Assembly: GCA_910585215.1 (NCBI GenBank)
Contig: CAJUDQ010000002.1
Span: 1 to 64,000, forward strand
Reading direction: 5' to 3'
DNA length: 64,000 bases
Source: an uncultured Lachnospiraceae bacterium
GTDB taxonomy: Bacteria; Bacillota; Clostridia; Lachnospirales; Lachnospiraceae
Below are positions 25,479 to 33,603 of this stretch, piece by piece. Below the pieces are notes generated by a model. The model saw nothing but the letters and a program-made list of their open reading frames with translations. It did no database searches and was not told the DNA's origin. Position 1 is the first letter of the stretch; each line of letters opens with the position of its first letter. Made by a program: the position numbers and the translations under genes.

Positions 25479-26660
25479 TCAAACAGAACAGCAGAATATG
25501 CCCGCATCTTTTGTAATTCGAAATCCGTTTTTTACTTTGTTTTCTACAAATACATAAAATTCGGAATATCTATCCAATAAAAATTGTTTTTGATTTCCAT
25601 GGCAGGAAAGAATGTATTCAATCAGAGGTCCCGGAGTATTTAAATAAATCTCATCTTGATATTGAAGACATAAAACATTTTTAAAAAAAGGTTCAAGAAA
25701 ATTTTTTCCATTTTCCAGTCCAAACTGTTTATACAAATCTTTGTCCGACAATGCAATATGATTGTCAAAGCTCTGCACCAGCAGGCTGATTTCTTTCATA
25801 TGTCGGCTTCCATATGTACTGCCAAGAAATCTTCCCTTTGAATTTAAAACTCTTTGAATTTCTTTGCAGATTTTTGGAATATCATCACAGTAAAAAAGTA
25901 TATGATTACCAATTACAAGGTCAAAGCTGTCGTCGGGAAAGGGAATTTGTGCACAGTCGAAGACCTGAAAGGAAAATCTTGAATCCTCCGTTCCAATACT
26001 TCGTCTCACATCTCGAATCATCCCCTCTGAAATATCAGAAAGAACAATTTCTACATTCTCTGGAAGCATAGAAAAATTTTCAGTCCATAATGCGCCGCTG
26101 CCGCATCCGATTTCGAGTATTTTCATATGGTCTGTAATATGGCATTGTTCATAAATCCATGGAAACCATCCCTGCTTATTCAGTGAATAGTTTTTATGAA
26201 GATTAATTCGGGCAGAGATATTGGCGGCATTTTGATATTGTGTTTTCAGGTTTTTTTGTACACTGGTCAGATGAATCAGTTCAAGCATCTGGCTCCAGTC
26301 GATTTTCTGGTTTTGTTGAATGGCAAGCATTGTATTTTCAATTGCGTTTTCCACAAGCTGCATTTGTTCCATGCGGTCCTGAATCAGTTGTTTTTGAATA
26401 TTTAAAGAGTTCATCATATATTGATTATCTGTGTTGTGAATCGTCATTTCACGAATATCCTTTAGGGAAAATCCCAGATATTTTAACAGAAGAATCTGCT
26501 GCAGCCCTGCAAAATCAGAATCTGTGTAAAATCTGGCACCGGAGGGAGTTATATAAGAGGGCTTTAAAATATTTTGTTTGTCATAATAGCGGATAGTGCG
26601 CAAGGATACATTTGCCATATGTGCAAACTGTCCAGAAGAATAATAACCGGATAATTTCAT
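25479..26660 (-). CDS. MerR-type regulator fused to a SAM methyltransferase
   Basis: The 393-residue protein has a MerR DNA-binding head (YYSSGQFAHMANVSLRTIRYYD, residues about 6-75, then QILLLKYLGFSLKDIREM). A coiled dimerisation helix spans about 80-125, and a class I methyltransferase domain starts near 180 with LEIGCGSGALW. DLVIGNHILFYC and EIQRVLNSKGRFLGSTYG are typical of ubiquinone-type small-molecule methyltransferases. The effector domain of MerR is thus replaced by an enzyme or a SAM sensor. No target gene is adjacent; VanZ is divergent. Confidence 0.88.
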   Translation of the reverse strand: MKLSGYYSSGQFAHMANVSLRTIRYYDKQNILKPSYITPSGARFYTDSDFAGLQQILLLKYLGFSLKDIREMTIHNTDNQYMMNSLNIQKQLIQDRMEQMQLVENAIENTMLAIQQNQKIDWSQMLELIHLTSVQKNLKTQYQNAANISARINLHKNYSLNKQGWFPWIYEQCHITDHMKILEIGCGSGALWTENFSMLPENVEIVLSDISEGMIRDVRRSIGTEDSRFSFQVFDCAQIPFPDDSFDLVIGNHILFYCDDIPKICKEIQRVLNSKGRFLGSTYGSRHMKEISLLVQSFDNHIALSDKDLYKQFGLENGKNFLEPFFKNVLCLQYQDEIYLNTPGPLIEYILSCHGNQKQFLLDRYSEFYVFVENKVKNGFRITKDAGIFCCSV

Positions 26661-26911
26661 GATAATTGTCCTTTTTCTATTTGTGTATTTCTTTTTTTCT
26701 TATCATATTTTTCGACTGGTGTCAACAAGATTTATCATTTTGCATAAAGTTTTTGTGTTGTTAAAACTATGAGGTTTTTGCAAATGAGATGCTTTTCATA
26801 GGAAAAAAATTGACATTTTACATATTAGTGATAAAATAAGGACATTAAGTTTTATAAGAGTTAATACAAAAATATTAAAAATAGGGCATTATGGCAAAGG
26901 GGTTATTTATT

Positions 26912-27451
26912 ATGTCAGATATAGTTACATGTATGTTTAAAGATATAAAAGCAGTTCTGGCCTATTATCCATCGGCAGTGATTATTGGTTTTGGACTGAC
27001 ACTGTTATTTATTTTGGTTCATAAAAAAGAGCGTTGGAGACTGGGAAAAGGCAGAACAATTACCGCTTTTTTATTTTTTTCCTATGTGATTATGGTTTTA
27101 TATATTACGTATTTTTCAAGGGAGCCAGGTTCCCGAATCGGTATAGATTTGCAGCTTTTTGGAACATGGGGACAACGTGCACAGTCCAGGGCATATTTTT
27201 TTGAAAATATACTGCTGTTTATCCCTTTTGGATGTTGTTTTCCAATTGTATGGAGAAGAATGAGAAATCCGTTTTTTCTGCTTTTGGCAGCAGGATTTGT
27301 CAGTGTATCAATAGAGCTGTCACAGTATATGACCAGACGGGGGTATTGTCAGATTGATGATGTGATAACCAATATTTTGGGAGCTTTTATCGGATGTCTG
27401 ATTTACTGGACAGCACATTTTATTTTATCAAAGGTTATACGTCACGGATAA
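26912..27451 (+). CDS. VanZ family protein
   Basis: This 179-residue membrane protein has about four to five helices and the VanZ signature: YITYFSREPGSR, then ENILLFIPFGCCFP, and SIELSQYMTRRGYCQIDDVITN. VanZ of the vancomycin cluster gives low teicoplanin resistance; most chromosomal relatives have no known role. Two in-frame ATGs exist, 26891 and 26912; the second has AAAGGGG at proper spacing and is chosen. Its 3' end overlaps the convergent GH18 remnant by 17 bp. Confidence 0.85.
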   Translation: MSDIVTCMFKDIKAVLAYYPSAVIIGFGLTLLFILVHKKERWRLGKGRTITAFLFFSYVIMVLYITYFSREPGSRIGIDLQLFGTWGQRAQSRAYFFENILLFIPFGCCFPIVWRRMRNPFFLLLAAGFVSVSIELSQYMTRRGYCQIDDVITNILGAFIGCLIYWTAHFILSKVIRHG

Positions 27452-27881
27452 TAGGGAATCTTTCCTGAAGAAGTATCCAGTTGGCCCGAAATAAATTCAT
27501 GATTTGCCAGTAACTGCATCCTCGAAGCTGATATTCTTCTATCAGATTGAATTTTGCGTCAATACTTCGTACATCTTCAAACCAGACTTCGTGTTGAAGA
27601 TTTCCACTTGTATAACGAAAATATGGAGACTGAGCAGTGGTATCAAAGGAAATCGGAACATTATTTGAAATGGCAAGCTGCACAGCTTCTATATTTCCAA
27701 GGGTTCGGGCTTTGGAGACTCCCTGTTTATAAGGAAGTGTCCAGTCGTAGCCATAGTTTGGGATTCCAAGATGAATTTTTTCGGATGGGATAACTGTAGT
27801 AGCATAGTCTAAAACTTCACGGACTTTGTTAATAGGAGCAACAGCCATAGAAGGGCCGTATGTATATGAGTGTATAGGTCT
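27435..27881 (-). pseudogene. 5'-truncated glycoside hydrolase family 18 (spore germination type)
   Basis: The readable 3' part starts at YTYGPSMAVAPINKV and continues IHLGIPNYGYDWTLPY, WFEDVRSIDAKFNLIEEY and GCSYWQIMNLF. These match the C-terminal half of GH18 domains in YaaH/SleL-type cortex-lytic or germination proteins. The N-terminal LysM repeats and the catalytic DxxDxDxE half are missing; matching sequence ends near 27881 and an in-frame stop lies further upstream. An IS605-type right end occurs 100 bp beyond the break, so truncation by element activity is likely. Confidence 0.82.
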
Positions 27882-27984
27882 ATGGCTATAAATATATCGT
27901 ATTTGCAGTATAAACTGTTTATATTCTCACTATTGAGGAAAAAAGCTTTATGTTTTTCAGGTTAATACAGAGAAAGTGAGGAAC

Positions 27985-28046
27985 TTTCAAATATTGAAGC
28001 AAGAAGCCCCACTTCAAAGCGAAGCTAAGTGGGGGGGGTAGTTCAT
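27985..28046 (+). mobile_element. Solo IS200/IS605-type right end
   Basis: A hairpin (CCCCACTT 28007-28014 with AAGTGGGG 28027-28034, small inner CTTC/GAAG stem) is followed by GTAGTTCATGA. The same terminal motif follows the hairpins at 24156-24195. No transposase gene is attached. It marks the junction between the truncated GH18 gene and the hicAB region. Confidence 0.6.
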
Positions 28047-28111
28047 GATATTGCCTGCATATCTGGGATATCAAGAAATTCGGATAAAAAATAGGTTCTC
28101 CTTAGATAAAA

Positions 28112-28172
28112 AATACGTATTATGCGCAAAAAGCATTGACAATACGCATAATATGTATTATAATATACATAT
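28112..28172 (+). promoter_or_regulatory. hicAB promoter with nested palindromic operators
   Basis: TTGACA (28136-28141) and TATAAT (28159-28164) at 17 bp give a consensus promoter. A 15 bp inverted repeat (28112-28126 with 28145-28159, one mismatch) brackets the -35 box. ATATGTAT and ATACATAT flank the -10 box symmetrically. Binding of the HicB ribbon-helix-helix antitoxin here would block polymerase, the usual autoregulation for this family. Confidence 0.75.
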
Positions 28173-28198
28173 CAAAAATAAAAGGAGAAATATTATGA

Positions 28199-28378
28199 AT
28201 GAAGTTTAGAGAGATTGAGAAAATGTTGTTGAAGGATGGGTGGTATCAAGTAAAGCAAAAAGGTTCACATCATCAATACAAGCATCCAGAAAAATCTGGA
28301 AAAGTAACAATACCAGAACATGGTGGAGATATCCATCCAGATACAATAAAATCTATTTTGAAGCAGGCGGGGTTATAA
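28199..28378 (+). CDS. hicA: HicA toxin (mRNA interferase)
   Basis: The 59-residue protein starts MKFREIEKMLLKDGW and contains KQKGSHHQYKHP, VTIPEHGGDIHPDT and KSILKQAGL. This is the full dsRBD-like HicA fold with the catalytic histidine in GSHHQ. HicA toxins cleave mRNA. The preceding ATG at 28195 runs into a stop after four codons, so 28199 is the start, with AAAGGAG upstream. It lies 45 bp before hicB in the usual toxin-first order. Confidence 0.93.
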   Translation: MKFREIEKMLLKDGWYQVKQKGSHHQYKHPEKSGKVTIPEHGGDIHPDTIKSILKQAGL

Positions 28379-28423
28379 AATCCCCCTGCTAAAAAATATT
28401 ATTCAAGGAAGAGGTGAAGTAAA

Positions 28424-28825
28424 ATGAAATTGATTTATCCGGCAATTTTTAGACCATTTTCAGATGAAAGTGGAGGGTTTGTTGTAGAATTTCCAGATTT
28501 ACCAGGTTGTGTTACAGAGGGAAAAACTCTTGAAGAAGCAATCGAAATGGGAATTGATGCAGCGAGTGGCTGGATTCTTGGAGAGCTAGAAGATGGGGAA
28601 AGTATTCCTGAAGCATCTAAATATAAAGATATAAAATCAAATGAAAATGAAATGGTTAATCTTCTATTGCTTGATTTAGATTCCTATGCTGAAAAATATG
28701 GTGAAAAAGCTGTAAGAAAAAATCTTACAATTCCAGCATGGTTAAATACCTTTGCAGAAAAAAATAATCTCAATTTTTCTAAAATTTTACAAGATGCCTT
28801 ACTTTCAATAGCACAGACAAAATAA
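28424..28825 (+). CDS. hicB: HicB antitoxin
   Basis: The 133-residue antitoxin has the degenerate RNase H-like HicB domain (YPAIFRPF, GFVVEFPDLPGCVTEGKTLEEA, GWILGELEDGESIPEAS). A C-terminal DNA-binding part follows (RKNLTIPAWLNTFAEKNNLNFSKILQDAL), consistent with a ribbon-helix-helix that would bind the palindromes at 28112-28172. It neutralises HicA and represses the operon. A GAAGAGGTG ribosome site precedes it and a terminator follows. Confidence 0.93.
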   Translation: MKLIYPAIFRPFSDESGGFVVEFPDLPGCVTEGKTLEEAIEMGIDAASGWILGELEDGESIPEASKYKDIKSNENEMVNLLLLDLDSYAEKYGEKAVRKNLTIPAWLNTFAEKNNLNFSKILQDALLSIAQTK

Positions 28826-28857
28826 GTATCTGATATGTTATTGTAGAAGGGCAAGTA

Positions 28858-28884
28858 GGGAGCTTGGAAACAGGCTCTCTTTTT
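28858..28884 (+). terminator. Terminator after hicB
   Basis: GGGAGC (28858-28863) pairs with GCTCTC (28874-28879, one G-U) and is followed by a run of five T. Confidence 0.55.
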
Positions 28885-28896
28885 ATGTATAATTAA

Positions 28897-29115
28897 GAAG
28901 AATTTACAAAAAAGGACAATTACATTGTTTTGCATAAATTTATATACAATACGATTTTTTTCATCAATACGTCTGCTCCACCATCCAGAAAGATTTTCAG
29001 ATAATGGTTCAGGATGCCCAATTCCTTCAAATGGATTTCTCTGTATATCCTTGCTTTATGCCCTTGATTTTTTTATTAGCAGTTGTCTTTAAATATTCTA
29101 TTTTTTTCTATGCTT
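28897..29115 (-). pseudogene. YoeB/Txe-family toxin remnant
   Basis: On the minus strand 29050-28900 reads KDIQRNPFEGIGHPEPLSEN, then LSGWWSRRIDEKNRIVYKF and NVIVLF, a clear match to the core of YoeB mRNA interferases. The upstream part (EYLKTTANKKIKGI) continues in a different frame after a stop, so a frameshift near 29055 breaks the gene. The first residues, the C-terminal end and any YefM antitoxin are not recognisable. It accounts for most of the 435 bp gap between hicB and brnT. Confidence 0.78.
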
Positions 29116-29225
29116 CCTTTAACAGTGAATTTTTCGCAGAGGCATTATCCAGTTTCTGATAGGCCTCCATAACATTATATACTTTTGGCAAAAAAGATTT
29201 TATTAAATGAATAAAATAAAAAATC

Positions 29226-29254
29226 TTAATATATAATTATTTAATAGTTATAAT
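29226..29254 (+). promoter_or_regulatory. brnTA promoter, apparently leaderless
   Basis: TTAATA (29226-29231) and TATAAT (29249-29254) are 17 bp apart, and the brnT ATG at 29261 falls where transcription should begin. Repeated TATAATTAT-type half-sites overlap the -10 and may be BrnA operators. No Shine-Dalgarno is seen. Confidence 0.6.
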
Positions 29255-29260
29255 ATAATT

Positions 29261-29548
29261 ATGAAAGAAATAAAATTTACATGGGATGAAAACAAAAACC
29301 AAATAAATCAGAAAAAGCATAAAGTATCATTTGAAGAGGCTATAAGTGTGTTTTATGATGAAATGGCATTAGTGCGGGATGACCCAGACCATTCAGAAGA
29401 GAAGGATAGATTTGTAATTTTAGGAATGAGCAATAATACAAAACTTCTTGTTGTATGCCACTGTTACAGAGATTCAGATACAACTATATGTATTATATCA
29501 GCAAGGAAAGCAACAACAACAGAGAGTAAACAATATTATGAATTTTGA
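29261..29548 (+). CDS. brnT: BrnT toxin (RelE-fold ribonuclease)
   Basis: The 95-residue protein starts KFTWDENKNQINQKKHKVSFEEA and contains SEEKDRFVILGMS, LLVVCHCYRDSDTTICIISARKAT and the C-terminal QYYEF. These are the hallmarks of BrnT, a type II toxin that cleaves RNA. Its stop at 29546-29548 overlaps the ribosome site of brnA. The gene seems to be translated from a leaderless message. Confidence 0.92.
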   Translation: MKEIKFTWDENKNQINQKKHKVSFEEAISVFYDEMALVRDDPDHSEEKDRFVILGMSNNTKLLVVCHCYRDSDTTICIISARKATTTESKQYYEF

Positions 29549-29558
29549 GGAGGTATAT

Positions 29559-29774
29559 ATGAGAGAAGAATATGATTTTTCAAAAACAGAAGCAAGAAGA
29601 AATCCTTATGCTAAAAAGCTGAAAAAACAGATAACAATAAACATTGACAATGATACTATTGATTTTTTTAAAGAACAAAGTGAAGAATCTGGCATCCCAT
29701 ATCAGACACTTATCAATTTATATTTATCAGATTGTGCTAAACAGAAAAAACAATTATATCTGTCTTGGAAATGA
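29559..29774 (+). CDS. brnA: BrnA antitoxin
   Basis: The 71-residue antitoxin starts MREEYDFSKTEARRNPYAKKL and carries a ribbon-helix-helix-like segment (KQITINIDNDTIDFFKEQSE, then GIPYQTLINLYLSDCA). It binds BrnT and the operon promoter. An ATG at 29538 would add seven residues, but GAGGAGG at 29548-29554 fits the start at 29559. A strong terminator follows. Confidence 0.92.
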   Translation: MREEYDFSKTEARRNPYAKKLKKQITINIDNDTIDFFKEQSEESGIPYQTLINLYLSDCAKQKKQLYLSWK

Positions 29775-29782
29775 TATTAAGC

Positions 29783-29815
29783 AAGGAGCTGTTATTACAT
29801 AGCAGCTCCTTTTGT
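29783..29815 (+). terminator. Rho-independent terminator after brnA
   Basis: AAGGAGCTG (29783-29791) and CAGCTCCTT (29803-29811) form a perfect 9 bp stem followed by T residues. Confidence 0.87.
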
Positions 29816-29882
29816 AGGTGATGTCTATACGCTTTAATACTGTGTGGCTATTTTATTGATTGTCTGATAAGTGTGGCTGATG

Positions 29883-30473
29883 TTACAGTTTCATATTCAA
29901 TCTTTTTCTAATTACTTTGTCTTTTACAGGATATATTTTTTCTATCGGTAAATCCTTTGTATTTAATTTCCCGTTTTTTCTCTGCTCGTTCCATTTTTTC
30001 ACCAGTGGAGTGAAATCTTCTATGCGGCAAATACCTGTATCTAAAAAATCCCTCAATGTATTTCCTTTCAATCCTATTTGAATTGCTGCACGATTGACAG
30101 CATTTCCATTTATATTTCTATCGGGGTCCCATTGGCAATACACAGTAGTTTCATCAAAAGCCTTTTCCCATTGTGCGCCGGTATAGCTTGCAGAATCTGG
30201 TGAGGTTAAAACTGCTTTTTCCAATAACTCATTAAACTTTGACTGGTAGATGTCTAAAGCTAGAATATATTCCTGATTTTTTTTGGTTCCCCAGTTAGAA
30301 CGATACATAAGCCATAGAAAAGACGGTTTTATCCATGTCATGCGATTTATATTAAAATTTTCTCCAAATGTCTGTAATGCAACAGCTTCTTTGGCAATAA
30401 CAGAATTGTATGCCTGATAAACCCGAATACACTGCCTGTTGTATTGCGCAAATACCTCTTTTACATATTCCAT
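29883..30473 (-). CDS. DUF4291 domain protein
   Basis: The 196-residue protein matches DUF4291 over its length: IRVYQAYNSVIAKEAVALQ, then the very conserved RMTWIKPSFLWLMYRSNWGT, EYILALDIYQSKF, and CQWDPDRNINGNAVNRAAIQ. The domain occurs scattered in bacteria and fungi and has no established biochemical role. The invariant RMTWIKPSFLWMMYR-like core suggests an enzyme. It stands alone on the minus strand between the toxin-antitoxin patch and the alcohol dehydrogenase. Confidence 0.85.
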   Translation of the reverse strand: MEYVKEVFAQYNRQCIRVYQAYNSVIAKEAVALQTFGENFNINRMTWIKPSFLWLMYRSNWGTKKNQEYILALDIYQSKFNELLEKAVLTSPDSASYTGAQWEKAFDETTVYCQWDPDRNINGNAVNRAAIQIGLKGNTLRDFLDTGICRIEDFTPLVKKWNEQRKNGKLNTKDLPIEKIYPVKDKVIRKRLNMKL

Positions 30474-30821
30474 AGAAATTTTGCCTCCAAAAATATTGTC
30501 ATCTTATATCTGTGTTTTAATTTATTGTTTTGGTTAAATTGTTCATACTTAAAATCATAACTTTGTATTACATGTGCTATGATTTATACCTGATATATTT
30601 TGATTGATAGCTTATTTTATTATACTGTAGTTATTCAGCAATAGCAATAACTATTTAATCATCATTCACTGAAAGCAGACAATTCTGCAGTTCATTTTGT
30701 GTTTTTTATGATATGCCTGTCAGGCATAGTATAAGTTTCATATTTAGTATTTGCTATTTTATTATTTCTCTTATATAATAAGAAAAACAACAGAATAAAT
30801 AATTGGAGGTAGTATTTAACT
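30474..30821. promoter_or_regulatory. Intergenic region with palindrome and promoter for the dehydrogenase
   Basis: This AT-rich gap holds a 15 bp palindrome ATGCCTGTCAGGCAT (30713-30727). A good promoter follows: TTGCTA at 30751-30756, 17 bp, TATAAT at 30774-30779. The palindrome about 25 bp above the -35 box could be an activator site. TTGGAGG precedes the start codon. Confidence 0.65.
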
Positions 30822-31997
30822 ATGAATATGAATTTTAATTTTTACAATCCGACAATTCTTATTTTTGGTTCAGGAAGATTAAACGACCTTGGCAGCCAGA
30901 ACATGCCAGGAAGTAAAGCATTGCTTTTGATTTCCAGTGGAAAGTCAGTAAAAACCTATGGCACTCTTGACCGCGTGGAGGAACAGCTGAAAAAAGCCGG
31001 CGTGACATATATTGTATGTGACAATATCCATGAAAATCCGTCAAAAGAGGTGGTAATGGAAGCCGCTGCCATTTCCAGAGAAAATAACTGTGATTTTATC
31101 GTCGCTCTTGGCGGCGGAGCTGTTTTAGACTCGGCTGTTGCAGTAGCTGCTATGGCGACAAATCCCGGTGATTTGTGGGATTACGTAAACGGTGGTACAG
31201 GAAAGGGACAGCCCCTTGTAAACGCTGCGCTGCCAATTGTGACAATTGCAACTTCATCAGGTACAGGTTCTGAAATTAACTGCTGGGGTGTTATTTCCAA
31301 TCATCAGACAAATGAAAAAATAGGATTTGGAGACCCTTCTATTGTTCCGGTACTGGCAATCGTTGACCCGGAGCTGATGAAAACGGTTCCTCCAAAATAT
31401 ACGGCATATCAGGGATTTGATGCACTGTTCCACAATACTGAGGTTATGATTTCAAATGGCATAAATATTCTCAGTGAAACATTAGCCCTTTCTGCAATTG
31501 AAAATATAACAAAGTATCTTCCAAGAGCAGTTGCAGACGGAAATGATATAGAAGCAAGAGAGGCAGTTGCTTATGGCAGCACGATTGCAGGCATGACCAT
31601 GCAGCTTACAAATACAACAGCACAACATTCCATGGAGCATGCCATGAGCGCCTATCATCACAACCTTCCACATGGAGCAGGTTTAATTATGATTTCTGTT
31701 GAATTTGCCCGTTTCTTTATTGAGCGTCATGCTTGTGATGAACAGTTTATCAAAATGGCAAAAGCAATGGGGATTTCGAATGCAGACAAGCCGGAAGATT
31801 TTATTACTGCGCTTGTAAAGCTGCAAAAGGATTGTGGTGTGGATAATCTGAAAATGAGCGACTATGGCTTTGAAAAATCCGAATCAATGACATTGGCGGT
31901 TAATGCAAGAGAAACAATGGGCGGTTTGTTCCTCTCCAATCCATGCCCAATGTCAGATGAAGAATGTGCAGAAATTTTTGACAAATCATATCGTTAA
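30822..31997 (+). CDS. Iron-containing alcohol dehydrogenase
   Basis: This 391-residue group III (Fe-ADH) enzyme would reduce aldehydes to alcohols with NAD(P)H. The nucleotide site GGGAVLDSAVAVA (about residues 97-109) and TSSGTGSE are present, and the metal-binding block HSMEHAMSAYHHNLPHGAG supplies the histidines. Length is close to butanol dehydrogenase-type members. It has its own promoter and may be read into the DUF362 lipoprotein gene 54 bp downstream. The physiological substrate cannot be told. Confidence 0.9.
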   Translation: MNMNFNFYNPTILIFGSGRLNDLGSQNMPGSKALLLISSGKSVKTYGTLDRVEEQLKKAGVTYIVCDNIHENPSKEVVMEAAAISRENNCDFIVALGGGAVLDSAVAVAAMATNPGDLWDYVNGGTGKGQPLVNAALPIVTIATSSGTGSEINCWGVISNHQTNEKIGFGDPSIVPVLAIVDPELMKTVPPKYTAYQGFDALFHNTEVMISNGINILSETLALSAIENITKYLPRAVADGNDIEAREAVAYGSTIAGMTMQLTNTTAQHSMEHAMSAYHHNLPHGAGLIMISVEFARFFIERHACDEQFIKMAKAMGISNADKPEDFITALVKLQKDCGVDNLKMSDYGFEKSESMTLAVNARETMGGLFLSNPCPMSDEECAEIFDKSYR

Positions 31998-32051
31998 TAG
32001 AAGATAGCATATGAAAAAGACGCTGCTATAAGAGAAAGGATAAAATTTATT

Positions 32052-33467
32052 ATGGTAAAGAAACTCTTTGCTTTATTTTTAATCCTTATGCTGGCAATGG
32101 GGCTTGTTGCCTGCAATCATCAAGAAAATAAGTCTTCTGGTAAAAAGGACAATAAAATAGCTTCTATGAGTACATCACAAAACGAAGGTGATAAATTGAA
32201 TGCGACATCTTCAGCAGATGAGCCAAAACAGGAATCCACTGTCCCCTATGACGGGGCGTATCCATATCACGAACCTTATGGAACAGGTATTGGAGCAATG
32301 CCGGGACGTGTCGTATGGTCGTATAATCCTGATTCTGTAGATTGGGACGGCAGCGGTTACTGGTGGGAAACAGGGCATTTTAATGAAGCAGTTCTACTGC
32401 AAATGGTAAATGAAAGCATAGCATGTCTTGCTGGAAAACAATCTGCAAAGGACGGGTGGAATACATTATTTACTGCAAATAAAGAATCTCGTGGTATAAA
32501 CGGTGGTTACAAAGAGGGTGAAAAAATAGCAATAAAGGCAAATATCAACGGTTCCGGAGTATTTGATGATGATTTTTCGGGTGAAACACATATGAGTTAT
32601 ACAAATCCTGTATTGCTGAAAGCTCTTCTAATATCTCTTGTAAAAGAAGCAGGTGTCCGGCCTTCGGATATTACAGTTTATGATGTTTCACGCATATTCC
32701 CCGATTACATGGTGGAAATGTGTACTGAGGGAGAACTGAAGGGAGTTGATTTTATAGGACGAAACAATAGCGTGGCAGATGAAGAAGCACCGATTCACTG
32801 GTCATATAAATTCAGTGGAAAAGTAAATTATTTGCCAACCTGTGTTACCAAAGCGACATATATAATCAATCTTGCCAATCTCAAAGGGCATAGCTATGGG
32901 ATTACTCTGTGCGGGAAGAATCATTTCGGTTCATTTATCAATGGAAACGCTCTGCGGCCGCCAGAAGGCGCAAATCTCCACCAATGGCTGACAAAAAGCG
33001 AAATGGGTATATACAGTCCGCTTGTTGATTTAATGGCAAATGTCAATCTTGGAGGCAAAACCGTTTTATATATGCTGGATGCCATTATCTGTGCACCAAG
33101 TGAAGGGGCTTCCATTACCGAAAAAAATTCCAAATGGCAGCAGATACCCTTTGATAATGACTATACCTCCAGTATTTTTGTATCACAGGACCCTGTGGCG
33201 ATTGATTCTGTTGGAGCAGATTTTTTAAATAATGAACCTGTTGTTACCAGTAATAATCATTCCGCAGAGAATATAACAAATGAAAACTATCTACATGAAG
33301 CAGGTCTTGTCTCAAATGCTCCCTCTGGAACAGACTACACAGACGGAAACGGGCATGCTGTGGCAAATCTTGGCGTACATGAGCATTGGAATAATTCTTC
33401 TGAAAAGCTGTACAGCCGAAATCTGGGAAAAGAGGAAGGAATAGAACTGATACAAATAATAAACTGA
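32052..33467 (+). CDS. DUF362 domain lipoprotein
   Basis: The 471-residue precursor has a signal peptide ending in lipobox GLVAC (Cys about 21), then a serine/lysine-rich linker. A DUF362 domain follows (IKANINGSG, ITVYDVSRIFPDYM, YIINLANLKGHSYGITLCGKNHFGS, and VSQDPVAIDSVGADFL). DUF362 is often found with ferredoxin domains; here no cysteine cluster motif is seen. It is a surface-anchored protein of unknown function. Pairing with the dehydrogenase is by position only. Confidence 0.85.
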   Translation: MVKKLFALFLILMLAMGLVACNHQENKSSGKKDNKIASMSTSQNEGDKLNATSSADEPKQESTVPYDGAYPYHEPYGTGIGAMPGRVVWSYNPDSVDWDGSGYWWETGHFNEAVLLQMVNESIACLAGKQSAKDGWNTLFTANKESRGINGGYKEGEKIAIKANINGSGVFDDDFSGETHMSYTNPVLLKALLISLVKEAGVRPSDITVYDVSRIFPDYMVEMCTEGELKGVDFIGRNNSVADEEAPIHWSYKFSGKVNYLPTCVTKATYIINLANLKGHSYGITLCGKNHFGSFINGNALRPPEGANLHQWLTKSEMGIYSPLVDLMANVNLGGKTVLYMLDAIICAPSEGASITEKNSKWQQIPFDNDYTSSIFVSQDPVAIDSVGADFLNNEPVVTSNNHSAENITNENYLHEAGLVSNAPSGTDYTDGNGHAVANLGVHEHWNNSSEKLYSRNLGKEEGIELIQIIN

Positions 33468-33530
33468 TATTTCCTGACTAATTTAAGAAGAGAATATTTT
33501 TTATAAAAAAATAAAAAATACTGTTTACAG

Positions 33531-33563
33531 AAAAAGTGTCATCAAATTTGTTGACACTTTTTT
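33531..33563 (+). terminator. Terminator after the DUF362 gene
   Basis: AAAAAGTGTCA (33531-33541) pairs perfectly with TGACACTTTTT (33552-33562), followed by T. The 3' arm overlaps the -35 box of the next promoter. Confidence 0.82.
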
Positions 33564-33577
33564 GACTTTTTTATAAT
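33551..33577 (+). promoter_or_regulatory. Promoter of the two-component/export module
   Basis: TTGACA at 33551-33556 and TATAAT at 33572-33577 have a short 15 bp spacer. The -35 lies in the 3' arm of the preceding terminator. AGGAGG precedes the response regulator start. Confidence 0.6.
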
Positions 33578-33603
33578 ATCTTTTTAGTAGGAGGTATATT
33601 TGC

